Part shown: positions 1 to 9,640 of the stretch, in pieces | How the letters are laid out: every line of letters starts with the position of its first letter | How positions within the stretch are numbered: the first letter of the stretch is position 1 | From: Planctomycetota bacterium | Lineage (GTDB): Bacteria; Planctomycetota; Planctomycetia; Pirellulales; Pirellulaceae | Reading direction: 5' to 3' | Assembly (NCBI GenBank): GCA_014381825.1 | Contig: JACNKX010000064.1 | Coordinates: forward strand, 1 to 60,456 | DNA length: 60,456 bases | Program-made: the position numbers and the translations under genes | The notes under the pieces: model-generated | The model's input: the letters and a program-made list of their open reading frames with translations, nothing else | What the model was told of the DNA's origin: nothing | Databases searched by the model: none

Positions 1-2
1 GA

Positions 3-131
3 CGCCGGAATGGAGCTGCAACGGTTTCGGACGTTTCACTTTCATACGAAGTGAATGTGTCCGGCCGAGTCTTCCTTCACGGAATGCTCCCGGTCGAGGT
101 CGCGTTAAACGACGCGGCTCCCATTGCCTGA
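3..131 (+). CDS. C-terminal end of an unidentified protein (partial)
   Basis: The frame is open from the window edge to a TGA at 129-131 and encodes 42 residues with ordinary composition (ending APIA). It reads as a run of beta-strand-like sequence. The gene would start upstream of the window and lie in the same direction as the MFS gene 96 bp downstream. No family is recognisable from so short a piece, and a chance open frame cannot be excluded. Confidence 0.4.
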   Translation, partial: RRNGAATVSDVSLSYEVNVSGRVFLHGMLPVEVALNDAAPIA

Positions 132-227
132 AATGCTAGGCCCGACTCGGCTGCTTGTCTCGCGACGCGTGACCCATTAGCCTGGAACGCTTCGATTTGC
201 CAATAATTCTTGCCATAGGACATTCGC

Positions 228-1514
228 GTGTCAGAACTTAATGAAAAATCGCCGCGTTGGTACGAAGGAATCACTAGATATCAGTGGCTTGTCTTGGCAA
301 TCGCTTCTGCGGGCTGGATTTTCGATGTCTACGAAGGCCAAATCTTCAATATCACTCGCGGGCAAATGCTTGAGGAGATACTTGGCGAGTCCGGCGACCA
401 ATTGGATGTGAAGAAGTATGGCGACATGTTTCTTGGAATCTTCCTTCTCGGCGGTACGTTTGGAGGATTGCTATTCGGTTCGCTTGCAGACCGCTACGGA
501 AGACGCCCTATTATGGTCGTCACTATCCTCATGTACTCATTGTTTTCCGGCCTAACATTTTTTGCGACTTCACTTTGGCAGGTTGCGGCATTGCGATTTT
601 TCGTTGCGATGGGAGTGGGAGGTGAATGGGCTGTTGCTGCAGCATTGGTAGCTGAGGTATTTCCAACTCGAGCTCGAGCCCAAGCATCAGGCATTTTTCA
701 CGCGTCTAGTATTCTTGGAACATGGATGGCAGCGTTGGCAGGTTGGGCTGTGGCTGCTCAGTGGAGGTACGCATACCTATTTGGTGTCTTGCCTGCATTG
801 TTGATCTTGTGGGTACGCGCGAGTGTCAAAGAGCCGGAGCAGTGGCAGAATCGCAAAGCAGCTACTGGTGGAAAACAACTGGGAAGCTTTAAGGACTTGT
901 TGTTCAATGCTCGTTGGAACAAAAATGCGTTTCTAGGAATGCTCCTCGCAGCAGTTGGCCTTGGAACATTCTGGTCGGTGACGGTTGCAGGCCAAGACCT
1001 CGCAAAAGAGATGCTGTTATCGGCTGGCGTTGATAATGCGACGGCAGCAAGTAAGGCAAAGCTCGCATACGGATTGATTCAGACTGCTGGCGGGGGTGTT
1101 GGCTTACTTTCGTTTGGGCCATTGAGCGCATGGTTGGGACGACGACGAACCTTTATGATATTACACTTGTTGGCATTTGTGATTGTTCCAATTACGTGCT
1201 TTGTTCCGACCAATTACCCGATGCTGATCGCGATTCTTCCGGTATTTGGATTCTTCACTTTGGCGATGCACGCAGGGTATGCGATTTACTTCCCGGAGTT
1301 GTTTCCGACACATCTACGGGCGACGGGAACAAGCTTTTGCTTTAATGGCGGGCGGCTTATCGCTGTACCAGTGTTATTCTTTTCTGGTTGGTTAAAGTCG
1401 TTGCCCAACGTTCGCTTCGAGTATGCAGTAACCGGTCTAGGGTGCCTCTTCTTGCTCGGATTCTGTTTGATGTTTTTGTTGCCGGAAACCAAAGGACAAG
1501 ATCTTCCCGACTAA
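228..1514 (+). CDS. MFS transporter
   Basis: A 428-aa major facilitator superfamily permease of the inner membrane with about 12 hydrophobic segments. The conserved loop 2-3 signature is visible as GSLADRYGRRP near residue 84, with a weaker repeat (LSAWLGRRRT) at the start of the second half, as expected for the duplicated MFS fold. The start is the GTG at 228; no upstream ATG is in frame. It is followed after 10 bp by a Gfo/Idh/MocA oxidoreductase, so the pair probably imports and oxidises a sugar, sugar acid or cyclitol. The substrate cannot be told from sequence. Confidence 0.9.
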   Translation: MSELNEKSPRWYEGITRYQWLVLAIASAGWIFDVYEGQIFNITRGQMLEEILGESGDQLDVKKYGDMFLGIFLLGGTFGGLLFGSLADRYGRRPIMVVTILMYSLFSGLTFFATSLWQVAALRFFVAMGVGGEWAVAAALVAEVFPTRARAQASGIFHASSILGTWMAALAGWAVAAQWRYAYLFGVLPALLILWVRASVKEPEQWQNRKAATGGKQLGSFKDLLFNARWNKNAFLGMLLAAVGLGTFWSVTVAGQDLAKEMLLSAGVDNATAASKAKLAYGLIQTAGGGVGLLSFGPLSAWLGRRRTFMILHLLAFVIVPITCFVPTNYPMLIAILPVFGFFTLAMHAGYAIYFPELFPTHLRATGTSFCFNGGRLIAVPVLFFSGWLKSLPNVRFEYAVTGLGCLFLLGFCLMFLLPETKGQDLPD

Positions 1515-1524
1515 GGAACAGGCT

Positions 1525-2574
1525 GTGCCAGAGTACGCACCATTAAAACTCGGGCTAATCGGCTACGGCCTGTTCGGTTCGCATCATGCGAAAGCGATAG
1601 CGAATTGCGACGATGCAGAATTGGCTGCCATCGCGGTACGTTCTGATGCCAGTCAGCAATTGGCTCGTGATGCCCATCCAACAGCCGATGTGCTTGGCGA
1701 CTATCGACAGCTGGTCGAGCGGGATGACATCGAAGTCGTCTCCGTTGTCGCGCCAAACAAGTTGCACTACGAAGTGGCGAAAGCTGTCCTAGAATCGGGC
1801 AAGCACTTGCTCCTAGAGAAGCCGATGGCATTGCAAGTCGATCATTGCGACGAACTCGTCGCCCTGGCCAACGCAAATAGTCTTGTCTTAGCTGTTGGGC
1901 ACGAACTGCGGTTGTCATCGTTATGGGGCGGGGTCAAGGACTTGATTGACCAAGGCGTGATCGGCGATCCGCTGCATGTGTTGATCGAGCTGTCGCGTTT
2001 TCCGTACCGGCAAGGTTCCGAGGGCTGGCGATACGACATTGATCGCGTGGGGAGTTGGATCTTGGAAGAGCCGATTCACTTCTTCGATTTGGCGCGATGG
2101 TATCTCTCGTCTCGAGGCGAGCCGACATCGGTTTACGCTCGCGCTAACTCACGAGATCACGACAATCCAAGGTTGTTCGACAACTTTTCGGCGATCGTCA
2201 ACTTTGACGGTGCCTATGCGGTCGTATCACAAACGCTTGCTGCTTTCGGGCATCATCAAACCGGAAAAATTACTGGAACAGAAGGGACGATCTGGGCTTG
2301 GTGGAGTGCTGCAGACGCTCGCTCGGACAAACCGACGTTTGGATTGCGGTATGGATTGGGTGATGAAGTGACGGAGATGACGTTCGACAAGCCGACGGGA
2401 GAACTTCTCGAATTAGCCGACGAAGTCGCAGCCGTCGCTCGCTGCGTTCGCGCGGGGAGTCAGCCGCCATGTACCGGCGTTGACGGTCGTTGGTCGACCC
2501 TGCTGTGCTTGGCAGCGGAACGGGCGGTTGATCGGGAAACACCCGTGTCGATTGAAGATTTTGTGGCGAATTAG
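1525..2574 (+). CDS. Gfo/Idh/MocA family oxidoreductase
   Basis: A 349-aa NAD(P)-dependent dehydrogenase. The N-terminal Rossmann fold carries GLIGYGLFGSHH at residues 10-21, and the family EKP motif is at residues 98-100 (LLLEKPMAL). The C-terminal alpha/beta domain includes the catalytic-region segment EEPIHFFDLARW. Family members oxidise or reduce sugars, inositols and sugar acids in the cytoplasm. The GTG start at 1525 lies 10 bp after the MFS transporter stop, so the two are almost certainly co-transcribed. The gene converges with the kinase on the other strand, leaving one base between the two stop codons. Confidence 0.9.
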   Translation: MPEYAPLKLGLIGYGLFGSHHAKAIANCDDAELAAIAVRSDASQQLARDAHPTADVLGDYRQLVERDDIEVVSVVAPNKLHYEVAKAVLESGKHLLLEKPMALQVDHCDELVALANANSLVLAVGHELRLSSLWGGVKDLIDQGVIGDPLHVLIELSRFPYRQGSEGWRYDIDRVGSWILEEPIHFFDLARWYLSSRGEPTSVYARANSRDHDNPRLFDNFSAIVNFDGAYAVVSQTLAAFGHHQTGKITGTEGTIWAWWSAADARSDKPTFGLRYGLGDEVTEMTFDKPTGELLELADEVAAVARCVRAGSQPPCTGVDGRWSTLLCLAAERAVDRETPVSIEDFVAN

Positions 2575-2575
2575 C

Positions 2576-4060
2576 TCAATCGTTGTGTGGCGTGTGATTC
2601 GGATTGAGCAGCTTCAGCAAGATCGCTCGCAACTGCCGCACTTTCAGTGGCATGGGCAGCAGTTTGCGGTGTTCAGCGGTCGCGGCGCGTGTCCCAAAGT
2701 CCTGATGCTTTTCGGCGATAAACAGCACGGCGGAAATGTCCTTTGTATCTTCATTCTCGCCGAACGAATTGAAGGCGTCGAGTGCTTCCTCGCCCATTTC
2801 CGTCGTGCAAAAGACAACGCACTCCGCCGGCGGATCACCACCAGCTGCGAACCGGTCTAACGCCCGCTGTGCGTCGCCGACAACCAATACGCGATAGCCA
2901 CGTCGCTTCAACAGATCACGCAACGCATCCTGCATCTCGATATTCGACTCGACGATCATCACGCTGTGGCCTTGGCCTTCGCGTTCCAGTAGCTTTTTAC
3001 TGCGTTCCGCACCTTCCGCTTCGTCCCTCTCGTCGCCCTTTTCGAGCCGCCGAAGTACGTCCTGCAAGCCCAACAAAAAGTCACCTGGTGTGGAATAACG
3101 TTTTTCAGGGTCCAGCTCCATCGCTTTGTTAATAACGGAAACGAGCGACCCAGGGAGGTCTGTCTCGTGAACCGTGATCGCGGTGATTTCGCGAAAACGC
3201 GCAACGCTCAGTCGTTGTGAGCGGTCTCGCGTTTCTGATAAGGGCGGGACGCCCGTCAAAATGTGGTAGAGCATGCATCCGGCAAAGAAGATATCACTCT
3301 GCGGATGATCCTTTTTGACACCCGTGATGCGTTCCAGTCCAGCGTAGTCAATACTGCGGGCACTCGTAACTTTGTCGCCGTCCTTCTCTTTGCCTGTCGC
3401 GGCGATTGCGGCAAGTCCGAAGTCGACGAGTTTGGCGCGACCAGAGCTTGTTAGCAAGATATTAGAGAGTTTCAAGTCACGATGAGTTACGCCCTTTCCA
3501 ATCGCAAACTCCAAGCCTGAGACGACATCTGCAATCAGCTTTACGGATTCAATTGGAGTGAACTTCTTGCGGACCTTCAAGATCTCTCGCAGGTTGTCTC
3601 CCTCGACGAACTCCATCACCATGTACTTGCGATGTCGTTCTGTCCCGACGTCGTAAACGGGAACGATATTCGGGTGTCGCAACTCCATGACCATCTTGGC
3701 TTCGCGCAGGAACTGTTCTTGCTGCGAGATGTCGTTCAGAAAACGATTGCGGAGTACTTTGACCGCGGCCACGCTTTCTTTGTCGACGTGAACCGCACGA
3801 TAGACTCGCGCGAACGTACCGGCGCCGACTAAGTATTGCAGTTTGTACTTGCCATAGAAGAAGCCCGTCCTTTCGCCTCGCAAAATTCGTTCGATTTGCA
3901 GATTGGTCAGCAAGCCTTTCCGTAGCATCGCTGACGTCATGTCGTCAAGCGACACATCGCGCGAACCCAGTGTACTCCATACGGCTTCGATTTGTGGATT
4001 ATCGAGCAGAGCGAGATCGAACACGCGTTGCGCAAACTTCTCAGCACTCCAATCAGACAT
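2576..4060 (-). CDS. Ser/Thr protein kinase with a degenerate C-terminal receiver domain
   Basis: A 494-aa cytoplasmic Hanks-type kinase without a transmembrane segment. Residues 1-70 form a helical N-terminal region. The kinase domain covers about 72-335: glycine loop GAGTFARVY at 79-87, ATP-binding Lys101, catalytic HRDLKLSN at 193-200 and DFG at 213-215, so it looks active. A charged linker follows. The last 130 residues have the length and hydrophobic pattern of a response-regulator receiver (SVMIVESN...GYRVLVV...ECVVFC), but the acidic pair is ES, the phospho-acceptor position in VVFCTTEM has no Asp, and the conserved Lys near the end is absent (LLPMPLK). It is therefore likely a pseudo-receiver used for binding. 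Confidence 0.88.
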   Translation of the reverse strand: MSDWSAEKFAQRVFDLALLDNPQIEAVWSTLGSRDVSLDDMTSAMLRKGLLTNLQIERILRGERTGFFYGKYKLQYLVGAGTFARVYRAVHVDKESVAAVKVLRNRFLNDISQQEQFLREAKMVMELRHPNIVPVYDVGTERHRKYMVMEFVEGDNLREILKVRKKFTPIESVKLIADVVSGLEFAIGKGVTHRDLKLSNILLTSSGRAKLVDFGLAAIAATGKEKDGDKVTSARSIDYAGLERITGVKKDHPQSDIFFAGCMLYHILTGVPPLSETRDRSQRLSVARFREITAITVHETDLPGSLVSVINKAMELDPEKRYSTPGDFLLGLQDVLRRLEKGDERDEAEGAERSKKLLEREGQGHSVMIVESNIEMQDALRDLLKRRGYRVLVVGDAQRALDRFAAGGDPPAECVVFCTTEMGEEALDAFNSFGENEDTKDISAVLFIAEKHQDFGTRAATAEHRKLLPMPLKVRQLRAILLKLLNPNHTPHND

Positions 4061-4227
4061 TAGCGATTTGCCTTCCTCTGTTCGTCCGCGACGTCACTCG
4101 CGACGAGTGGACATCGGCATCCGAATGATGCTCGATGAACTGTTCCATGACGTGATGATGAATTGATTCATGGTATTCGACATTCGCCAGACTCGCAATC
4201 TAGCAAAATGTTGCGTTGCACCACGAC

Positions 4228-4260
4228 AAAACTCCGGCTCGAAAGGGAGAGCCGGAGTTT
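4228..4260 (-). terminator. Rho-independent terminator
   Basis: A perfect 12-bp inverted repeat (4229-4240 and 4249-4260) with an 8-base loop, followed on the minus strand by TTTT. It sits just downstream of the small minus-strand gene ending at 4296 and should end its transcript before the kinase gene. Confidence 0.7.
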
Positions 4261-4295
4261 CGTGGGAGGGGTAACGTAGGGTTTCTCGGAGCGAG

Positions 4296-4595
4296 CTATT
4301 CGTCGCCGCGATTGGTGCCTTCTTCCAGCTCTTGGCGAGCTTCGTCCCGCTCGCGCCGTGTGGCTTCGAGATCGAAGACGAGGTATTTCATGTCTAGCCG
4401 TAATTGTGCAAGAGCGTCTTGTACGAGGTTTAGAATACGGCGGCGGCGTTTTGTGCTTTCCGACACTCGGCTAAGGACAGGCTCGATCATCGTCCGGTGC
4501 TCGGCCGGCAAAGCGGCGATCAATCCGGCGAGTTCAATCATGTCGGCAGGGAGTTCCTCGGTGTTGCTCTTATTCAGTCGCGGTGCGGTGCTCAT
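4296..4595 (-). CDS. small coiled-coil protein of unknown function
   Basis: A 99-aa cytoplasmic protein. The ATG at 4595 is preferred over longer forms because GGAG lies 8-11 bases upstream of it and the region before it lacks protein-like composition. The first half contains a hydrophobic helix (ELAGLIAALPAEHR). The second half is a charged amphipathic helix (LVFDLEATRRERDEARQEL), a likely coiled coil, with a basic KRRRR cluster in the middle. It is followed by a good terminator. I do not recognise a family; DNA- or protein-binding is possible. Confidence 0.7.
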   Translation of the reverse strand: MSTAPRLNKSNTEELPADMIELAGLIAALPAEHRTMIEPVLSRVSESTKRRRRILNLVQDALAQLRLDMKYLVFDLEATRRERDEARQELEEGTNRGDE

Positions 4596-4782
4596 GTCGA
4601 TGTCTCCGTGGTTGCGTTGTGTTGGGTTATGAAAGCACCCGTCGTGCCAACGGTCGTAACCCGCGACCCCAGAAACGCAACTCTTCTGAAAATAACATGT
4701 TACGTGGATCGACTGCAAATCGCCGGAAAAGTCGACGTTGAAAATACGCAACACCATTGGCCTATTCGCTGGTCGCAAATCC

Positions 4783-4820
4783 TGATATAAGCACGCCTTA
4801 CGCCAAAAACATGGCGTGCT
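4783..4820 (+). promoter_or_regulatory. candidate extended -10 promoter and leader hairpin
   Basis: TGATATAAG at 4783-4791 fits an extended -10 box, with no clear -35. Immediately after it an 8-bp inverted repeat (4790-4797 and 4813-4820, 15-base loop) would fold in the leader. It lies about 100 bp ahead of the start at 4891. Promoter assignment in planctomycetes from consensus alone is weak. Confidence 0.3.
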
Positions 4821-4890
4821 GCATTCGATGTGGCGTCGCGTAAACATATCTTTTCTTCCAGTGTTGCCCCCTGGCTACGGCGTTGCCGAA

Positions 4891-7524
4891 ATGAAACAGT
4901 CGCCCCGGTTGCTGTCTTTCGCTTGTGCGCTGTTCGCTGCGCTTTTGGCGACTCACGGAGTGGCCGTACAAGAGCGATTCGAGTCTCCAGAAGTCTCGTG
5001 GCGGTTAGCAGAATCTGATGGTTCAGTTCGATTGCTGCATCACGAGCGAGACTTTACGGTCTCCCGTACCGGACAAGGATCGGAACACGTTCGCGTTTGG
5101 AGCACGCAAGCGACATACGTCTACTTGGCCCACCCCGTTTCGCCGGCGCGAATCATTGACGAGTTGCTTCCCAGCTTATGGGTCAAGGCGGATCGGCCTG
5201 GCTCGCGGCTGATGATGCGAGTTGTCTTGCCGAGGGCGAAAGATCGCGACGGCAAGACACTGACCGTCCTACTCGAAGGCGACTTCTATACACAAGCAGG
5301 CGCGTGGCAGCGTCTTCAAATGCGTGACCTGAAGAAACTGTTCGAGGCGGAAGTCCGTATCCGCCGTCTGCAACTTGGTTTGGTAGATGACCATGAAGCA
5401 TACATTGACCACGTTGTGCTCAACGCCTACAGCGGCCCAGGCGTTACCGAGCTGTGGACAGATGATCTCGAGTTGGCCGGTTATGCATCTTCACCGCGCG
5501 TGGCGACACCAGTTGGCCTCACGGGAGCGGTTGGAATTGCAGCGTCAGAGCCCGATGCTGTTCAGCTCGCGAATCGTTCTGCAGAACTGCAAGGATCAGT
5601 CCTTTTGGTCGATGATCGCCCGTACTTTGTGCGAGCCATCGAACACAACGGCGAACCGTTTTCTTGGTTAAAGCACGTTGGCTTCAATACCGTTCTGCTT
5701 CGCAGCCCGCCAAGTGCTGCGGAACTGTCCGAGTCCGAGGAAGCTGGTGTCTGGCTAGTTGCTCCGCCACCGATCACCAACGGCGTGCTAGACTTGTCGG
5801 CTGCGCATCGTCGAGTCATTGCATGGCGACTTGGGGCAAGTGCAAACGCCATGGAGTTGACGGCGATTAGCAATTTCGCCGCGCAAGTGCGGCGTCAAGA
5901 TCGTGAGCAGGCACGACCGATTGTGTGTGATCTTGCGCGTGACGTTGACCGATTTGTTGACGTCGGCGACGTGTTGATGTTCTCCAAGCCGATCGTTGGG
6001 ACGAGCTTTGATCTGCGACACTACGGTGATTGGCTGAAACAACAAATTCGCCCCTTGGTTGGAAAGCCGTTTTGGGGAACCATCCAGACCGAGCCTTCTT
6101 CGCGAATGGTGGAGCAGCTCGGGATCGCGAGCGCCACGTCTGCAGCAATTCCTTCACAGGCCTCGAAACCTCCGAAGCTCTGTGCCGATCCCGATCAAAT
6201 CCGACTGTTGGCGTTTGAAACGGTCGCTGCTGGCGCACGAGGCGTCTGCTTTCGCTCGCGCTCTCGTCTTGATCTCGACGATGACGTTGCCAAGTTGCGT
6301 AGCGCGAGCCTGCAGCTGATCAACTCGGAACTCGCCCTGATCGAACCGTGGGCAGCGGGAGGTTCAGTCGCGGAAGAGATCGACTTGCACGATCCGAATA
6401 CACGAGGAAACATGTTGGAGACAGATCGTTCGCGTCTGCTCGTGATTACGCGACACGAGTCGGGACAGCAGTACGTTCCTCGCCCACATCGCACGGAACC
6501 GATTTCGTTCGTTGCTCACGCCGTGCCTATTACCGATCAAGCCTATCATCTCGGCTCAAACGGCTTGCAACCCTTGCTGCGTTCACACACGAGTGGCCCG
6601 AGGATCACGATTCGTGAAGCTGATTCCGTTTCGCTCGTTTTGTTGACTCAAGATCCTCTCGCGATCAACCGTTCAACACGTGAACTGTCGGAGAGCCGTG
6701 AACGAAACGCGACGCTGCGTCAGCAGATCGCATCGATTCAGTTGCGCCAGACGATGGATGTCGTCGGCAAGCTGGGTCCTAACGAATCAGCCAATCGAAT
6801 CCTGGTCGAGTCGCGTGCGATGCTCGACCGAGCAGAGCAACTGCTGCGTGGCGGCGACTCACGCGATGCGATGGTCGCGACTCGCGCAGCACAGGAATTG
6901 ATTCGTCGCGTGCAACGTGAAACCTGGGAGGAAGCTGTGCTGGCGTTTCCATCACCAGCGTCGAGTCTTCTTTGCGCGAGCTTCGCAACGCTGCCGCTTC
7001 ACGCTGAAGCCACCAACCGTTTAGCAACCGCAAGATGGGGAAACAACGCGTTGCAAGCGGGTGACTGCGAAAGTCTCGATGCGATGCTGCGCAGCGGTTG
7101 GCGTCAGCACGCGCCCGATGTCGGTGCCCAGAACACGTTTGTAGAGTTGTCACTCGAAGATCCGGCAGGCGGCCGGTCGGCGCTTCATCTGGCGTCACGT
7201 CAATCGCCGACGAACATTGCCGCCAGTCGCGGGTTGCCGCTATCGATCACGAGCGCTCCCGTCATGATAGAAGCCGGGCATAGCTTTAGGATTCACGGCT
7301 GGGTGAAAGTACCGGAGGCAATCTCCGGCGGTAATGATGGTTTTATGGTCTACGATTCAGTCACTGGCGAAGAGCTTGCCGAACGAATCACGCAAACGAA
7401 TGGGTGGCGAGAATTCACGCTCTACCGCATCGCGACACACAGTGGCGAGCTGATGCTCACGTTTGCATTGACGGGTTTTGGAGAAGCTTGGCTCGACGAG
7501 GTGTCGGTGGCGATCTTGAAGTAG
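4891..7524 (+). CDS. large secreted protein of unknown function
   Basis: An 877-aa protein. The ATG at 4891 is chosen because it begins a typical Sec signal peptide (MKQSPRLLSFACALFAALLA, then small residues before VAVQE); an open frame extends back to 4816 but would bury the signal. The first 200 residues look like a beta-sandwich carbohydrate-binding region. The middle (from about residue 245, VDDRPYFVRAIEHNGEPFSWL) resembles the opening of glycoside-hydrolase TIM barrels. A helical segment and a further beta-rich domain (about 750-877) close it. The overall layout suggests an extracytoplasmic carbohydrate-active or binding protein, but no catalytic residues can be assigned. Confidence 0.75.
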   Translation: MKQSPRLLSFACALFAALLATHGVAVQERFESPEVSWRLAESDGSVRLLHHERDFTVSRTGQGSEHVRVWSTQATYVYLAHPVSPARIIDELLPSLWVKADRPGSRLMMRVVLPRAKDRDGKTLTVLLEGDFYTQAGAWQRLQMRDLKKLFEAEVRIRRLQLGLVDDHEAYIDHVVLNAYSGPGVTELWTDDLELAGYASSPRVATPVGLTGAVGIAASEPDAVQLANRSAELQGSVLLVDDRPYFVRAIEHNGEPFSWLKHVGFNTVLLRSPPSAAELSESEEAGVWLVAPPPITNGVLDLSAAHRRVIAWRLGASANAMELTAISNFAAQVRRQDREQARPIVCDLARDVDRFVDVGDVLMFSKPIVGTSFDLRHYGDWLKQQIRPLVGKPFWGTIQTEPSSRMVEQLGIASATSAAIPSQASKPPKLCADPDQIRLLAFETVAAGARGVCFRSRSRLDLDDDVAKLRSASLQLINSELALIEPWAAGGSVAEEIDLHDPNTRGNMLETDRSRLLVITRHESGQQYVPRPHRTEPISFVAHAVPITDQAYHLGSNGLQPLLRSHTSGPRITIREADSVSLVLLTQDPLAINRSTRELSESRERNATLRQQIASIQLRQTMDVVGKLGPNESANRILVESRAMLDRAEQLLRGGDSRDAMVATRAAQELIRRVQRETWEEAVLAFPSPASSLLCASFATLPLHAEATNRLATARWGNNALQAGDCESLDAMLRSGWRQHAPDVGAQNTFVELSLEDPAGGRSALHLASRQSPTNIAASRGLPLSITSAPVMIEAGHSFRIHGWVKVPEAISGGNDGFMVYDSVTGEELAERITQTNGWREFTLYRIATHSGELMLTFALTGFGEAWLDEVSVAILK

Positions 7525-7663
7525 AGCAGTCCATCGTACTCAGCCTTCAACTGTGTTTGGAAATAGAGCATCGTCCGCGTTGCTTCGAGTGAGTGCGACA
7601 CTCCGAAAAGTCGCTACAATGCTCTCGTTGCCCCAGACGTAAAAAACATTGGTGCGATTCACT

Positions 7664-8251
7664 ATGGGCTCTCTCTCAGTAACCTTCGTATTGGTCATTT
7701 CCGCTCTCGTTGCAGTTCTGCTGCTGGTCATATTTGTGGTGCTACTGTTCGTCCTGCGGCGTGGACCAGCACTGCCGGAACCGAAACCGATCGATTTGAA
7801 GATCGACGTTGCTTCGCTTAATCCAAGCGGGCCGTCGATCGAGGTTCCACTGTTGACCTACTCGGGCAAGCCGGTGCGGCTTGCCGCGCTGGTCGTCGCG
7901 CCGGTGGGTCGATCCGGAGCGATTCCTGAGGCGGATCGACTTCTCGATGCGGTCGATCAACTGATCCCGGGCTTGGTTGAAGTAATCTCGACCGACGATC
8001 CGATGGTCAAGTTCTGGCCAGGACAGTTGAGTACCCACGGATTTGCGCATGTATTCTTCCGCAACGTGAAGCTGCCCGGCGCACGTGGTGTTGGAACGCC
8101 GTGGTGTAGTGTCGCAGGGAAGTTCAAGGCCGGTGGACAACAGTACTTGGCGGGCATGCTCTGCAACGCTGGCGGACTGACCGAATTGAGTGAAATCGCT
8201 GTTGATGACAATGAACAATGGGCGCGGATATTGGAAGTCAGGAGAGCGTAG
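7664..8251 (+). CDS. membrane-anchored protein of unknown function
   Basis: A 195-aa protein counted from the ATG at 7664 (a TTG at 7649 is an in-frame alternative). One strong N-terminal transmembrane segment (FVLVISALVAVLLLVIFVVL) is followed by RR and a soluble domain of about 160 residues, which is beta-rich and contains a single HVFFRNVKLPG-like strand pair. It would sit as a signal-anchored protein, orientation uncertain. Its stop is 3 bp before the GTG of the glycerate kinase gene, so they form an operon, although a functional link is not apparent. No family recognised. Confidence 0.75.
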   Translation: MGSLSVTFVLVISALVAVLLLVIFVVLLFVLRRGPALPEPKPIDLKIDVASLNPSGPSIEVPLLTYSGKPVRLAALVVAPVGRSGAIPEADRLLDAVDQLIPGLVEVISTDDPMVKFWPGQLSTHGFAHVFFRNVKLPGARGVGTPWCSVAGKFKAGGQQYLAGMLCNAGGLTELSEIAVDDNEQWARILEVRRA

Positions 8252-8254
8252 CAG

Positions 8255-9640
8255 GTGCAACGAGGTCAACAGCAACTCCGCGAAGACGCTCTTGCAATTT
8301 GGAATGCCGGAGTCGATGCCGTCGATAGCGAACGGCTGATACGAGAGAATGTTCGAATCGACGGCGAGTATCTTGTTGTTGGCGACGAGATGTTACGTCT
8401 CGCGGATATTGAACGCATCGCCGTCGTCGGTGCGGGAAAGGCGGGCGCCGGCATGGCTGCTGGAATGGAATATTCGCTTGCCGAAATGGCCGTTGCTAAA
8501 CAGCTGTCCGGTTGGGTCAACGTCCCCGAAGATTGCGTGCGAACTCTGGACCACATCACGTTGCACGGCGCGCGACCAGCCGGAGTGAACGAACCAACGG
8601 AAGCTGGCGTCTTCGGTGCGCGACGCATTTTGGAGATCGTTGGCTCACTCGGACCGAATGACCTTTGCTTTTGTCTGATTTCGGGTGGTGGCTCCGCCTT
8701 ACTCCCGGCACCCGTCGATGCCATCACCCTCGCTGATAAGCAAGCGGTGACGAAGCACTTGAGTGGAGCGGGCGCTAACATCGAGCAGCTCAATACGGTT
8801 CGCAAACAACTCAGTCGTATCAAAGGTGGTGGGCTCGCGCGAGCTTGCGGCGCGGGGCGTTTGGTGACCTTGATCATTTCCGACGTGATCGGTGATCCGT
8901 TGGATGTCATCGCGTCTGGACCTACGATTCATGACAGTAGGACGCCGCAAGACGCTCTCGATGTTCTTAATCGATTTCACGCTCGCGAGGCGGGAATCTC
9001 TGCGTCAGTATTCAACTACCTACGACAATCCGCATCGCAAGACCGTTCTACGAATCCGGCTTTCGCTTGCGACATTCAAAACCTCGTCATCGGCAACAAC
9101 GCTGCCGCAGTCGATGCCGCCGGGATCGAAGCCGAACGCCGTGGCTACTCCCACGCGATGACCGCATCCACAACACTCGAAGGAGCCGCCGAAGACATCG
9201 GGTGCCACTTGGCGGACATGGCGATGCGAATGCGGGATGAGCCTGGGCCTGACTGCTTGATCACCGGCGGCGAACCGATCGTTCAACTTGTTGATGCTGC
9301 CGAACGAGGCAAGGGTGGCCGGAATCAACAACTTGTTCTCGCCGCGCTAATACACATACTCAAGCACAGTTCCGACGTTGATGCCGCTCTTCGAGGTATC
9401 GCGCTTCTTTCAGGTGGCACGGATGGTGAGGATGGTCCCACGGATGCCGCCGGTGCGTTCATCGACGAAGGTCTGGTCGCAGCGTTCCGAGACCAGCAAC
9501 TCGATCCGGCAAACTACTTGCAACGCTGCGACGCCTACCACTTCTTCGAACAAGTTAGCGCGCTGATCAAGACCGGACCAACGCATACCAACGTTTGTGA
9601 TCTGCGCGTCGTCACCGTCTCGCAGTCAGGGACTGCGTGA
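8255..9640 (+). CDS. glycerate 2-kinase (type II, MOFRL domain)
   Basis: A 461-aa protein of the DUF4147/MOFRL family, which phosphorylates D-glycerate to 2-phosphoglycerate in the cytoplasm. Visible features are the N-terminal glycine-rich loop VVGAGKAGAGMA (residues about 60-71), the central SGGGSALLPAP segment, the nucleotide-region stretch LIISDVIGDPLDVIASGPT, and the C-terminal MOFRL signature (LSGGTDGEDGPTDAAGAF). Length matches the family. The start is the GTG at 8255, 3 bp after the preceding stop. It would connect glyoxylate, serine or sugar-acid breakdown to glycolysis. No partner gene for glycerate production is adjacent. Confidence 0.92.
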   Translation: MQRGQQQLREDALAIWNAGVDAVDSERLIRENVRIDGEYLVVGDEMLRLADIERIAVVGAGKAGAGMAAGMEYSLAEMAVAKQLSGWVNVPEDCVRTLDHITLHGARPAGVNEPTEAGVFGARRILEIVGSLGPNDLCFCLISGGGSALLPAPVDAITLADKQAVTKHLSGAGANIEQLNTVRKQLSRIKGGGLARACGAGRLVTLIISDVIGDPLDVIASGPTIHDSRTPQDALDVLNRFHAREAGISASVFNYLRQSASQDRSTNPAFACDIQNLVIGNNAAAVDAAGIEAERRGYSHAMTASTTLEGAAEDIGCHLADMAMRMRDEPGPDCLITGGEPIVQLVDAAERGKGGRNQQLVLAALIHILKHSSDVDAALRGIALLSGGTDGEDGPTDAAGAFIDEGLVAAFRDQQLDPANYLQRCDAYHFFEQVSALIKTGPTHTNVCDLRVVTVSQSGTA

